In this document: positions 35,401-43,013 of the stretch, one piece after another | Position numbering within the stretch: the first letter of the stretch is position 1 | Layout: every line of letters begins with the position of its first letter | Source of the DNA: RI-43 sp033764725 | Lineage (GTDB): Bacteria > Pseudomonadota > Alphaproteobacteria > Caulobacterales > Aquidulcibacteraceae | Assembly (NCBI GenBank): GCA_033764725.1 | Contig: JANRIR010000007.1 | Coordinates: 11,919-75,918, forward strand | DNA: 64,000 nucleotides | Reading direction: 5' to 3' | Notes under the pieces: model-generated | Seen by the model: only the letters and a program-made list of their open reading frames with translations | Database searches by the model: none | Told to the model about the DNA's origin: nothing | Made by a program: the position numbers and the translations under genes

Positions 35401-35771
35401 CGATCGTGCTGCGCAAATGCTATGGCTTGGGCGCGCAGGCGATGGGCGCGGGATCGACCTTGACGCCATTCTTCATGGCTTCCTGGCCGACCGGAGAGTT
35501 CGGCGGCATGGGCCTGGAAGGCGCCGTGCGCCTCGGTTATCGCAAAGAACTGGCCGCCGAAACCGATCCTGCTGCGCAAAGGGCATTGTTCGAAAAGCTG
35601 GTGGCGAACATGTACGAGCGCGGCAAGGCGATCTCGATGGCGCGCGCGCTTGAGATCGATTCCGTGATCGATCCCGCCGAGACGCGCGCCTGGCTTGTGC
35701 GCGGTCTGAAGAGCGCAGCGCCGGCGCCGCCGCGCGCCGGCAAGAAGCGTCCTTTCATCGACACCTGGTGA
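32499..35771 (+). CDS. Single-chain biotin-dependent acyl-CoA carboxylase
   Basis: 1090 residues holding all activities of an acyl-CoA carboxylase. Biotin carboxylase 1-450: NILIANRGEIAIRIAR, HPGYGFLSEQ (79-88), glycine-rich ARAGGGGRGM (159-168), FIEANPRLQVEHT (288-300). Biotinyl domain about 488-555: biotin lysine 519 in EAMKM. Carboxyltransferase 580-1090: beta half (TEGGGGRPGD, CADITVATR) then alpha half (LIDTPGFMVGPEAEKQ, TGEFGGMG). This resembles the single-polypeptide long-chain or promiscuous acyl-CoA carboxylases described from mycobacteria and Rhodopseudomonas; it makes malonyl-type or alkylmalonyl-CoA. It follows the PKS cluster by 61 nt, so extender supply is plausible. It could also serve acyl-CoA catabolism. 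Start ATG 32499, weak ribosome-binding site. Confidence 0.9.
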   Translation: MGIQNILIANRGEIAIRIARACDALRIGAVMAHPQDDADSLHRRAGNEAALLPGHGVRAYLDGAALIAAAHAHGCDAVHPGYGFLSEQAAFAQACADAGLLFIGPRPEALAIFGDKARGRALAQSCGAPVLAGLDDVRDAVEAQAFLEATPSGAIMIKARAGGGGRGMRVVRRGEDVAAAVARCVSEAQAAFGDGRVLVEAFLPDARHIEVQIAADATGAAIALSDRDCTLQRRRQKMIEIAPAPFLSDALRTALHRDAIALAKAAGVHALATIEFLVDVSAPDRYVFIEANPRLQVEHTITEEALGVDLVCAQIELAQGATLKALGLAKPPAPQRTAIQARVCAETLRAEGEAAPSSGVLTAYEPPTGPGVRVDGAGYAGYALSPHYDSLLAKVIVQAPRFADAARKLDRALGEFRIEGAATNIGVLRAILREDDFLNGAATTTFVESHAAELIARAPSQAPILGAGAASSDTAVMRDTPPGAAAARAPLRGTIVEVCVEAGARFRAGATIAVIEAMKMQHVVAAEQAGEVLALLVAPGETTPEGAPIIHYAPTEADGEAVADAAAMDSDAVRTDLAEAQAAVALTLDAARPEAVARRRKLAMRTARENIADLVDPGTFIEYGALAVAAQRRRRTLDDLVANTPGDGMVTGVGAVNGALFDEAAARTAVLAYDYTVLAGTQGYFNHKKTDRLLHIAEDHRLPVVFFTEGGGGRPGDTDAPGVAGLDTTSFHAFARLSGLAPRIAIAAGRCFAGNAAFFGCADITVATRASNIGMGGPAMIEGGGLGVFAPDDIGPSAVQTVNGVIDVLAEDEADAVVKTKSLLGMFQGALNDWTCGDQRRLRNVIPENRLRVYEVRAVIEALFDTGSFLELRAFYGVGIVTGFARVEGRPVGVLANNPKHLGGALDAEASEKAARFLQLCDAFDVPVVSLIDTPGFMVGPEAEKQAGVRRMSSLFVVGATVSIPVFAIVLRKCYGLGAQAMGAGSTLTPFFMASWPTGEFGGMGLEGAVRLGYRKELAAETDPAAQRALFEKLVANMYERGKAISMARALEIDSVIDPAETRAWLVRGLKSAAPAPPRAGKKRPFIDTW

Positions 35772-37349
35772 TCAGCGCAAGCGCAGGATCGCGCCGCCCC
35801 ATGGGGCCAGCGTCAGTCGTTCGCCGTCGAGCCGATGCGGCAGCGCGACCGGCGTCGCTTGGGCGGTGAGCAGTCGCGCGTCCGTCAGCGTGCGTTCGGC
35901 GTCCGACAGATTGAAAGCGCACAGGAGCGCGTTCTCGCCCGCCGTGCGGGTGAAGGCGAAGATGTCGTCGGGTGCCGCCAGGGGATCGACGGCGCCCACG
36001 CGCAGCGCAGGGCTCGACGCGCGCAGCGCAATGAGCGCCTGCGTGAACCGGAGCATGCTGCTCTCGGTTCGCCATTGTTCTTGCGCGTTCAAGGCGAGAT
36101 GGCGCGGATCGAGCGGCAGCCAGCTATCCGCCGCGCTGGTGAAGCCGCCGTCGGCGGTCCAGGGCATCGGCGTGCGCGCGCCGTCGCGGCCGGTGCCTTT
36201 GGGCCAGAAGCGGATCGCTTCGGGATCGCGCAAGCGCTCGAAAGGCACATGCGCATCGGGCAAGCCGAGCTCTTCGCCCTGATATAGAAAGATCGTGCCG
36301 CGCAAAGTCATGAGAATGGCCATGGCCAGGCGCGTGCGCGCGGGATCGTCGCCGGCCAGGCGCGTGGCGGCGCGGGGCACGTCGTGGTTCGACAAGGACC
36401 AGGATGGCCAGCCGGCGTGATCGCGCCACCCTTCGAGCGCCGTCCAGAACAGGGTGGGGGACATGCGCCGCGCGCGCAGCAAAAAGAAGGAATAAGCCGT
36501 GTGCAGGCGGTGCGGCCCATCGGTGTATTCCAACTGCCGCGCCAGCGCGTCCTCGTCCTCGATTTCGCCGACCGCGAAACGATCGGGATAGGCGTCGAGG
36601 AGCGCGCGCAGGCGGGCGATGAAGGCGAGCGTCTCGGGCTGCGAGCGGTCGTAGAGGTGACGCTGGAATTGATGCGGACGCGGCGGCGGCGCAGCGTGCC
36701 CGATCGCCGGATTGTCCCGCAGCAAGGCGTCATGGACGTAAAAATTCGCGACATCGAGGCGAAAGCCGTCGACTCCGCGATCGAGCCAAAAGCGCGCCGC
36801 ATCGAGCAGCGCATCCTGCACCGCCGGCAGGCGGACATTGAGGTCCGGCTGCTCGACGAGAAAATTGTGCAGGTAATATTGGCGCCGCCGCGAATCCCAT
36901 TCCCAGGCGCCGCCGCCGAACATGGCCTGCCAATTGTTCGGCGGCGATCCGTCGGGCTTGGCGTCGGCCCAGACATACCAATCCGCCTTGGGATTGTCGC
37001 GCGAGGCGCGGCTCTCGACGAACCAGGGATGAACGTCAGCGGTGTGCGAATATACTTGATCGATGACGATTTTGAGCCCCAGCGCGTGTGCGCGCTCGAC
37101 CACGGCGTCGAAATCCGCCAGCGTCCCGAACAGCGGATCGACGTCGCAATAATCGGCGACGTCATAGCCGTAATCCTTCATCGGCGAACGAAAGAACGGC
37201 GACAGCCACACGCCATCCACGCCGAGCGCTGCGATATGGTCGAGCTTCTCCGCGATGCCGGCCAAATCGCCCACGCCGTCGCCATTGCTGTCGCGAAAGC
37301 TGCGCGGATAAATCTGGTACAGCGTTGCGCCGCGCCACCATGGCGTCAT
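35772..37349 (-). CDS. GH13 alpha-glucosidase (oligo-1,6-/maltose-type)
   Basis: A 525-residue GH13 enzyme. Conserved regions: DQVYSHTADVHPW (97-109), nucleophile Asp199 in GVDGFRLDVANF, acid/base Glu in VGEIEDED (260-267), and Asp323 in SNHDVPR. The NNWQAMFGGGAWEWD loop is typical of subfamilies 23/31 alpha-glucosidases that act on maltose, maltodextrin or isomaltose, in the cytoplasm or periplasm. No leader is seen. The ATG at 37349 was chosen: GGAG lies upstream, and the longer frame from 37499 begins inside the upstream gene. It overlaps the FAD-enzyme stop by ATGA. It meets the carboxylase gene end to end with no gap. Confidence 0.9.
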   Translation of the reverse strand: MTPWWRGATLYQIYPRSFRDSNGDGVGDLAGIAEKLDHIAALGVDGVWLSPFFRSPMKDYGYDVADYCDVDPLFGTLADFDAVVERAHALGLKIVIDQVYSHTADVHPWFVESRASRDNPKADWYVWADAKPDGSPPNNWQAMFGGGAWEWDSRRRQYYLHNFLVEQPDLNVRLPAVQDALLDAARFWLDRGVDGFRLDVANFYVHDALLRDNPAIGHAAPPPRPHQFQRHLYDRSQPETLAFIARLRALLDAYPDRFAVGEIEDEDALARQLEYTDGPHRLHTAYSFFLLRARRMSPTLFWTALEGWRDHAGWPSWSLSNHDVPRAATRLAGDDPARTRLAMAILMTLRGTIFLYQGEELGLPDAHVPFERLRDPEAIRFWPKGTGRDGARTPMPWTADGGFTSAADSWLPLDPRHLALNAQEQWRTESSMLRFTQALIALRASSPALRVGAVDPLAAPDDIFAFTRTAGENALLCAFNLSDAERTLTDARLLTAQATPVALPHRLDGERLTLAPWGGAILRLR

Positions 37350-38458
37350 TGCAGGATCTCCTGAAGGCGCCCCACAACCTCTTCGCCGATGGCGAGCGAG
37401 GCCGTAAGGCCCGGGCTTTCGATCCCGAACAGCGCAACAAGGCCTGGCAGACCGTGCGCCCTTGCATCGTCGATGCGGAAATCCGTCTGCGCTTCGCAAG
37501 GGCCGTGCAGCTTTGGGCGAATGCCGGCGTAATCGGGCGCAAGCGCGCCGTCCGGCAGGCTTGGCCAGAAGCGGCGCACATACGCGTAGAACGCGGGCGC
37601 GCGCTCCACCGAAACGGCATAGTTTTCGCGATCGACAAATTCCAGATCGGGGCCGAAGCGGGCCTGTCCGCCGAGATCAAGGCGGTAATGCATGCCTAGC
37701 GCGCCCGGGATCGGCGGAGGATAGATCAAGCGGCGAAACGGCGCCGGGCCGCTGAGCGTGAAATAGTTTCCTTTTCCGAAGTGCAGGCGCGGAATGGCGT
37801 GGGCGGGATATTCCGCAACGGCGGCGGCGCAATTTTGCGCTTGAAGACCCGCCGCGATGATCACGGCGCGGGCCGTGACCACCGCGGGGCTCTCGCCCCC
37901 AATATGGACGGCGAAGCCGTCGCCGCTGCGCTCGGCCGCAAGCATCGGCGTGTGCAGCACGACCGCGCCGCCGTGCGCTTCGATGGCGCCCACAAGGGCG
38001 GTCAGATAGCCATGGCTGTCGAACACGCCGCTTTCGGCGGAATGGAGCGCTGCGACGCAGGCGAGCGCAGGCTCCATCGCCAAGGCCTCCGTGCGTGAGA
38101 TCATGCGCAGACCTTCCACCTCGTTCTCGAGGCCGCGCGCATGCAGGGCCGCGATCGCTGGCCCCTCTGACGCTTCGGTGGCGACGATGAGTTTCTCGCA
38201 TTTCGCGTAGGCGACATGAAAGCGGTCGAGGAACGCATAGAGAAGGCGTCGCCCGCGCACGCACAAACGCGCTTTCAGCGAGCCCGGCGGATAATGCAGG
38301 CCGGCATGGATCACTTCCGAATTGCGGGAAGAAACGCCGGCGCCGATCGAGCCCTCCTTGTCGATCACGATCACCGCGGCGCCCGCTTGCGCCGCCGCAT
38401 AGCCGCAGGCAAGGCCGACTGCGCCCGCGCCGACGACAAGGACGTCGCAATCAGCCAT
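37346..38458 (-). CDS. FAD-dependent oxidoreductase, L-2-hydroxyglutarate oxidase-like
   Basis: A 370-residue DAO-family flavoprotein. The FAD-binding motif VVGAGAVGLACGYAAA is at 8-23, and SSRNSEVIHAGLHYP with LKARLCVRG is the signature of LhgO/L2HGDH-type enzymes. The C-terminal region (PDYAGIRPKL) also fits. It should oxidise L-2-hydroxyglutarate or a related 2-hydroxy acid, passing electrons to oxygen or quinones. It is soluble or peripheral. The stop overlaps the GH13 start (ATGA), so the two are co-translated, though no metabolic link is obvious. It follows the EF-G paralogue by 15 nt. Confidence 0.86.
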   Translation of the reverse strand: MADCDVLVVGAGAVGLACGYAAAQAGAAVIVIDKEGSIGAGVSSRNSEVIHAGLHYPPGSLKARLCVRGRRLLYAFLDRFHVAYAKCEKLIVATEASEGPAIAALHARGLENEVEGLRMISRTEALAMEPALACVAALHSAESGVFDSHGYLTALVGAIEAHGGAVVLHTPMLAAERSGDGFAVHIGGESPAVVTARAVIIAAGLQAQNCAAAVAEYPAHAIPRLHFGKGNYFTLSGPAPFRRLIYPPPIPGALGMHYRLDLGGQARFGPDLEFVDRENYAVSVERAPAFYAYVRRFWPSLPDGALAPDYAGIRPKLHGPCEAQTDFRIDDARAHGLPGLVALFGIESPGLTASLAIGEEVVGRLQEILQ

Positions 38459-38473
38459 GCGGCGTCGGCGTCG

Positions 38474-40456
38474 TCATGCGGCGGATTTCGCCTTGCGCAG
38501 GATGTCCTCTGCGCGCCGGCCGACGACCTCGACCCGGTGGTCGAAGGCCGCATCGAGCGTGCCGAGCCCTTGCGTCATCGCGCGCAGATCGACGATGAAA
38601 TCCTGCCGTTCGGCTTGCGGCAGATAGGCCTCGATCACATCCCATCCCGCCCAATCGGGGCGCGCGGAAAAGCCGAGGATTTGGCCGTGTCGCGCCGAGA
38701 TGGCGGAGGTCACTTTTGCAGTAGCCGCGTTCGGCGTGCAGATCGTGAGTTTTTCGATCGGCTCCAGGAGATAGGGCTCGCCCGCAGCCAACGCATCGCT
38801 CATCGCGGCGCGCCCAGCCTGGCGGAAGGCGATCTCGGAGGAATCGACGCTGTGATACGATCCGTCGATCAGCGTCACCTCGACATCGGCGACGGCGAAG
38901 CCCAGCGGGCCTTTCGCCATCGCGTCCCGCACGCCAAGTTCGACGGCTGGAATCCAGTTTTTCGGCACCACGCCGCCGGCAATGGTTTCGCCGAAGGAAA
39001 AATCATGACCGCGCGCGGCCGGCTTCACCGACAAAACGACGTCGCCGAACTGGCCGTGGCCGCCGGATTGTTTCTTGTGACGGCCGCGCTGCGTCACGGG
39101 ACGCCGGATGGTTTCGCGGTAGGGCACGGCGGGCGCGGCGACGGACACCTCCACGCCATAGCGCTTCTTGAGTTTCTCAAGCGTTACGCGCAGATGCGCC
39201 TCGCCCTGGCCGCACAGCGTCATTTCGTGGGTTTCGGTATTGAGCGCGACGGTGAGGCCGGCGTCTTCCTCGCAGACTTTCGCCAGCGCAGCCGACACTT
39301 TCACGTCATCCTTGCGGTCGAGCGGCGCGATCGCGCGCTGATAGACGGGCGCGTAGGCTTGCGCCAAGGCGGAGAGGTCCGGCGGCGCGCCCGCGAGCGA
39401 CAGCGCGGTGCCGCTGCGCGCGCCGTCGATCTTGCCGAGCGCGACGATATCGCCCTGCGCGGCCTTGTCGATCTTCTTCATGCCCGCGGCTTGAAATACG
39501 CCGCTGACGCGCGCCTTGGCGCCGTTGGCGGCGAGCAGCTCGGCGCCGTCGGGAATGTCGCCGCCGAGCGCGCGCGCGATGGTCATTTTGCCGGCCTGAC
39601 CGGCGTGCGAAACCCGCAGCACATAGGCGCCGGGCGCGGCGAAGCTCAGGCGACCGGCGAGCGCGTCCGGCGTCGGCGCGTCGTGCCGCAGCGCTTTCAG
39701 CAGGCGTCGCACGCCGAAACCGAGCGCAGCGGATCCGAACAGCACCGGCGTTATCCGCCCGTCGCGCGTTTCCCGCACGAGGTCGCCGAACACCAGATGC
39801 AGATCGGGCTCGGCGTCGCTGAGCAATTGCTCCATCAACGCGTCGTCGAAATCCGCTAATTGCTCAAGCATGTGAAAGCGCGCCTCGCTCTCGCGCGCGG
39901 AAATCTCCGCCGGCATCGCGATGCGGGCGGATGGCTTGCCGGGCTGGTAGGCGTAGGCGCGCTCGAGCGCGAGATCGACGAAGCCTGAGACGCGGTCGTC
40001 GCTCCAGATCGGCAGCTGGCGCGCCACCAGCGGTGAGGCAGACAGCGGCTGCAGCGCCGCCAAGAGATCGCGGACGCGCCCGCGCGCGGTCTCGATGCGA
40101 TTGATGAACACCATGTGCGGCGTGCGCAGCCGCTCGACCGCCTTGAAATAGGGCTGCGCCAGCGCCGCTTTTTCGGGATCGGGGTCGAGCACGAGCACGG
40201 CGAGGTCGGCGGCGGGCAGCGCGGCGTTCATGTCGTGCACGAATTCCAACGCGCCGGGCGTATCGATGAGCGCGAAGCGATCTTCCATGAACTCGAACCC
40301 GGAGATCGCCGTTTCGGTGGTTTGACCGCGCGTTTCGGGCGTGACGGCGCCCGGCCCGGCGGCGGCGGCCAATTGCTGGGCCAAGGCGGTCTTGCCGGCG
40401 CCGCTCGGCCCCGCCAGCGCGATCGCGCGAACACATCCCGCTGCGCGTGCCGACAT
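38474..40456 (-). CDS. Elongation factor G-like GTPase paralogue
   Basis: A 660-residue EF-G homologue, shorter than canonical EF-G (about 700). Domains: GTPase 8-270 with P-loop GPSGAGKTA and DTPG; domain II (AYVLRVSHAGQAGKM); domains III-V including the domain IV region RGRHKKQSGGHGQFGDVVL and a C-terminal PMxxV-like LLEPIEKLTI. The NKxD guanine-specificity motif is degenerate, reading INRIE at 118-122, so nucleotide specificity or turnover may be altered. Such EF-G-like proteins (sometimes called fusA2 or EF-G2) are common in alphaproteobacteria; most lack proven translocase activity. Start ATG 40456, cytoplasmic. It is upstream of and co-oriented with the FAD-oxidoreductase/GH13 pair. Confidence 0.85.
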   Translation of the reverse strand: MSARAAGCVRAIALAGPSGAGKTALAQQLAAAAGPGAVTPETRGQTTETAISGFEFMEDRFALIDTPGALEFVHDMNAALPAADLAVLVLDPDPEKAALAQPYFKAVERLRTPHMVFINRIETARGRVRDLLAALQPLSASPLVARQLPIWSDDRVSGFVDLALERAYAYQPGKPSARIAMPAEISARESEARFHMLEQLADFDDALMEQLLSDAEPDLHLVFGDLVRETRDGRITPVLFGSAALGFGVRRLLKALRHDAPTPDALAGRLSFAAPGAYVLRVSHAGQAGKMTIARALGGDIPDGAELLAANGAKARVSGVFQAAGMKKIDKAAQGDIVALGKIDGARSGTALSLAGAPPDLSALAQAYAPVYQRAIAPLDRKDDVKVSAALAKVCEEDAGLTVALNTETHEMTLCGQGEAHLRVTLEKLKKRYGVEVSVAAPAVPYRETIRRPVTQRGRHKKQSGGHGQFGDVVLSVKPAARGHDFSFGETIAGGVVPKNWIPAVELGVRDAMAKGPLGFAVADVEVTLIDGSYHSVDSSEIAFRQAGRAAMSDALAAGEPYLLEPIEKLTICTPNAATAKVTSAISARHGQILGFSARPDWAGWDVIEAYLPQAERQDFIVDLRAMTQGLGTLDAAFDHRVEVVGRRAEDILRKAKSAA

Positions 40457-40629
40457 GTCTGGTCTCTCCCTGGGGTGACCGGGCTTGGCGCCCGCTTTTG
40501 CGGGTCATGACACACCCGCCGCAGCGCTGACGCAAGGGCACGTCCTTGACCCCTGTCGGCGCGACGGCGCACGCTACGCTCCCAAGACGCCGCGGCCCTG
40601 CGCGCGGCCGCGCAGGGAGGCGAAACGCC

Positions 40630-41844
40630 ATGAGCAGACCGAAATTGCGCTTCGGCGCCTTCATCGCGCCGTTTCATGCGCTCGACGAAAACCCCACCCT
40701 CGCGCTGGAGCGCGATCTCGATCTCGTCGTCCATATGGACAAGCTCGGTTATGACGAGGCCTGGATCGGCGAGCACCATTCCGCCGGCTATGAACTCATC
40801 GCCAGCCCGGAATTGTTCATCGCCACGGTCGCGGAGCGCACGCGCCACATCCGCCTCGGCACGGGCGTGTCGTCCTTGCCGTATCATCATCCCCTTATGC
40901 TCGCCGACCGGATCAATCAGCTCGATCACATCACCCGCGGACGGGTGATGTTCGGCGTCGGCCCCGGCGCGCTGCCGAGCGACGCGTTCATGATGGGCAT
41001 TCCGGTCGCGGCTCAGCGCGACCGCATGGACGAGGCGCTCGATGTGCTGGCCGCGCTCCTGCGCGGCGAAACCGTCACCCGGCAGACCGATTGGTTCACG
41101 CTCAACGAAGCGCGCCTGCAGATGACGCCGTACACGCGCCCGCATGTGGAGATCGCGGTGGCGAGCCAGGTCTCGCCCACTGGCGCGCGCGCGGCGGGGC
41201 GTCACGGCTTCGGGCTCCTCTCCATCGGCGCCACGCAAACCGGCGGCTTCAACGCGCTCGCCTCCAATTGGGCGATCGCGGAGGAGATGGCGGCGACGCA
41301 CGGCAAAACCATGGACCGCGCCGCCTGGGGCCTCGTCGGGCCGGTGCATGTCGCGGAAACGCGCGAACAGGCCCGGGCCAATGTGCGCTTCGGGCTTGAG
41401 AAATGGCTTTATTATTTCCGCGAAGTCGCGGCCTTGCCGATGGCGGCGGAGGATGGCGGCGATCCTGTCGATCGCATGATCGAAAGCGGCATCGCCGTGA
41501 TCGGCACGCCGGATGACGCCGTCGCGCAAATCGAACGCCTCGAGAAGCAATCCGGCGGTTTCGGCGCGTTTTTGCAGATGGCGCACAATTGGGCGGATTT
41601 CGAAGCGACGAAGCGTTCGTACGAATTGATGGCGCGCTACGTGTTCCCGAAATTCCAGGGCGCGAACGAGAACCGCGTCGCCTCGCTGGAATGGGCGCGC
41701 GACAACCGGGAAGGCTTCATCGGCGAAGCGCGCATGGCCGTGGGCATGCGCGTGGCCCAGCACATCCAGGAAAAGGGCGCCGACAAGATCGCGCCGGAAA
41801 TTCTCGCGGCCATGGGCATGAGCCCGAAGACCGCAGCGGAATAG
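40630..41844 (+). CDS. LLM-class flavin-dependent oxidoreductase (luciferase-like monooxygenase)
   Basis: A 404-residue bacterial luciferase-like protein using FMNH2/F420-type flavin chemistry. Signatures include FGAFIAPFHALDENP, EAWIGEHHSAGYELIASPE, RIRLGTGVSSLPYHHPL (as IRLGTGVSS) and FGVGPGALPSDAFMMG. The length and pattern fit the limonene 1,2-monooxygenase/alkanal monooxygenase-like branch. It is unrelated in position to the luciferase-like insert of the NRPS and is a stand-alone enzyme. Start ATG 40630 with AGGGAGG 8 nt upstream; the longer frame from 40546 has no supporting site. It is divergent from the EF-G paralogue and convergent with the alcohol dehydrogenase. Confidence 0.88.
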   Translation: MSRPKLRFGAFIAPFHALDENPTLALERDLDLVVHMDKLGYDEAWIGEHHSAGYELIASPELFIATVAERTRHIRLGTGVSSLPYHHPLMLADRINQLDHITRGRVMFGVGPGALPSDAFMMGIPVAAQRDRMDEALDVLAALLRGETVTRQTDWFTLNEARLQMTPYTRPHVEIAVASQVSPTGARAAGRHGFGLLSIGATQTGGFNALASNWAIAEEMAATHGKTMDRAAWGLVGPVHVAETREQARANVRFGLEKWLYYFREVAALPMAAEDGGDPVDRMIESGIAVIGTPDDAVAQIERLEKQSGGFGAFLQMAHNWADFEATKRSYELMARYVFPKFQGANENRVASLEWARDNREGFIGEARMAVGMRVAQHIQEKGADKIAPEILAAMGMSPKTAAE

Positions 41845-41856
41845 CCGCCTGCGCGG

Positions 41857-42936
41857 TCAGCGCCACGGCTCCACGACGATTTTCACGTCGGCCTCCGGGT
41901 TGGACAGGCGCGTGAACGCCGCCGGCACCTCGTCGAGCCCGATGCGCGAGGTGATGATGGCGCGCGCATTGATGCGGCCCTCGGCGATATCGCGCAGCGT
42001 GGCGGCGAATTCCTCCGGCGAATAGCCGAGCACGAAGGTGAGTTCGAGTTCCTTGTTGATCGCCAGCGACGGCTCGATGCGGTCGCTTTCCATGCACACG
42101 CCGGCCACCACGATCTGCGATCCCGGCGGCGCGCCTTCGATCAGGCCTTGCAACACGCCCGGCGCGCCGACGCATTCGAACACGATCGGCCGCGCGACCG
42201 CCTGGCCGGATGCGCGCGCCCATTGCGCCTCCAGCATCGAGGCCGGCACGTTGAACGCGCGCCATTGCGCGTGCGGGCTTTCCTTGGCGGGATCGACAAT
42301 CACGTCTGCGCCCAGCGTTTCGGCCGCGCGCCGCCGCGTCGGCGAAAAGTCGGCCGCGATCACCGGCCCGTGGCCGCGCGCCTTGAGGGCGGCGATCACC
42401 GCCAGGCCGACGGGACCGCACCCGACGACGAGGCAGGCCGAGCCCTTCTCCAGCCTGGCCTTGGCCACGGCGTGCGCGCCGACGGCGAACGGCTCGGTCA
42501 TGGCCGCGACGTCGCTGTCGAGCCCATTGGGCACCGGGATCAGCATCGCCTCCGACAGCACCATGCGCTCGGCGTAGCCGCCGGGATAAAGATTAGAATA
42601 GCCGACCACCTCGAAGCCGCCCTGCGGATTGGTCGTGGCTGGCACCGACACCACGCGCGTTCCCGCTTTCAGCGCGCCGCTCGCGCCGGGGCCATGCTCC
42701 AGCACCTCGGCGCAGAATTCGTGCCCGAACACCATGTCCATGGAAGGATCGGCGGCCCCGCCGCCGCCGGCGCGCTTGGCGAGGTCGATCATGCGGTCGA
42801 GATGGTGCAGGGCGTGCAGGTCCGAGCCGCAGATGCCGCACGCAAGCGTCTTCACCCGCACCTGGCCGGCGCCCAAGGGCGGATCGGCGATCTCTTCGCA
42901 CAGCAGTTTGGCCTGACGGCGGATCACGGCGCGCAT
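41857..42936 (-). CDS. Zinc-dependent alcohol dehydrogenase family protein
   Basis: A 359-residue medium-chain dehydrogenase. ACGICGSDLHALHH (about 32-45) holds the catalytic zinc cysteine, followed by GHEFCAEVLE and the cofactor motif VVGCGPVGLAVIAALKARG. The structural-zinc four-cysteine loop is absent. The function cannot be narrowed beyond oxidation of an alcohol or polyol. Start ATG 42936 with GGGAGG 6 nt upstream; a frame from 43020 would run into the divergent cyclase gene. It is convergent with the LLM oxidoreductase (12 nt apart). Confidence 0.88.
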   Translation of the reverse strand: MRAVIRRQAKLLCEEIADPPLGAGQVRVKTLACGICGSDLHALHHLDRMIDLAKRAGGGGAADPSMDMVFGHEFCAEVLEHGPGASGALKAGTRVVSVPATTNPQGGFEVVGYSNLYPGGYAERMVLSEAMLIPVPNGLDSDVAAMTEPFAVGAHAVAKARLEKGSACLVVGCGPVGLAVIAALKARGHGPVIAADFSPTRRRAAETLGADVIVDPAKESPHAQWRAFNVPASMLEAQWARASGQAVARPIVFECVGAPGVLQGLIEGAPPGSQIVVAGVCMESDRIEPSLAINKELELTFVLGYSPEEFAATLRDIAEGRINARAIITSRIGLDEVPAAFTRLSNPEADVKIVVEPWR

Positions 42937-43013
42937 GGCGGCCTCCCTCTGGTTTTTGCGTTTCTCGTCAGAGGGTATGCTAAGACCGCCGCGCCGCGCG
43001 AGGGAGGCGCCTG

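Noticed and set aside
38216..39859. 547-codon frame opposite the EF-G paralogue
   Set aside because: Low-complexity Arg/His/Gly composition typical of GC-skewed shadow frames.
40630..41844. Stand-alone luciferase-like enzyme as part of the NRPS/PKS cluster
   Set aside because: It is about 9 kb away beyond unrelated genes and on its own promoter; no sign of linkage.
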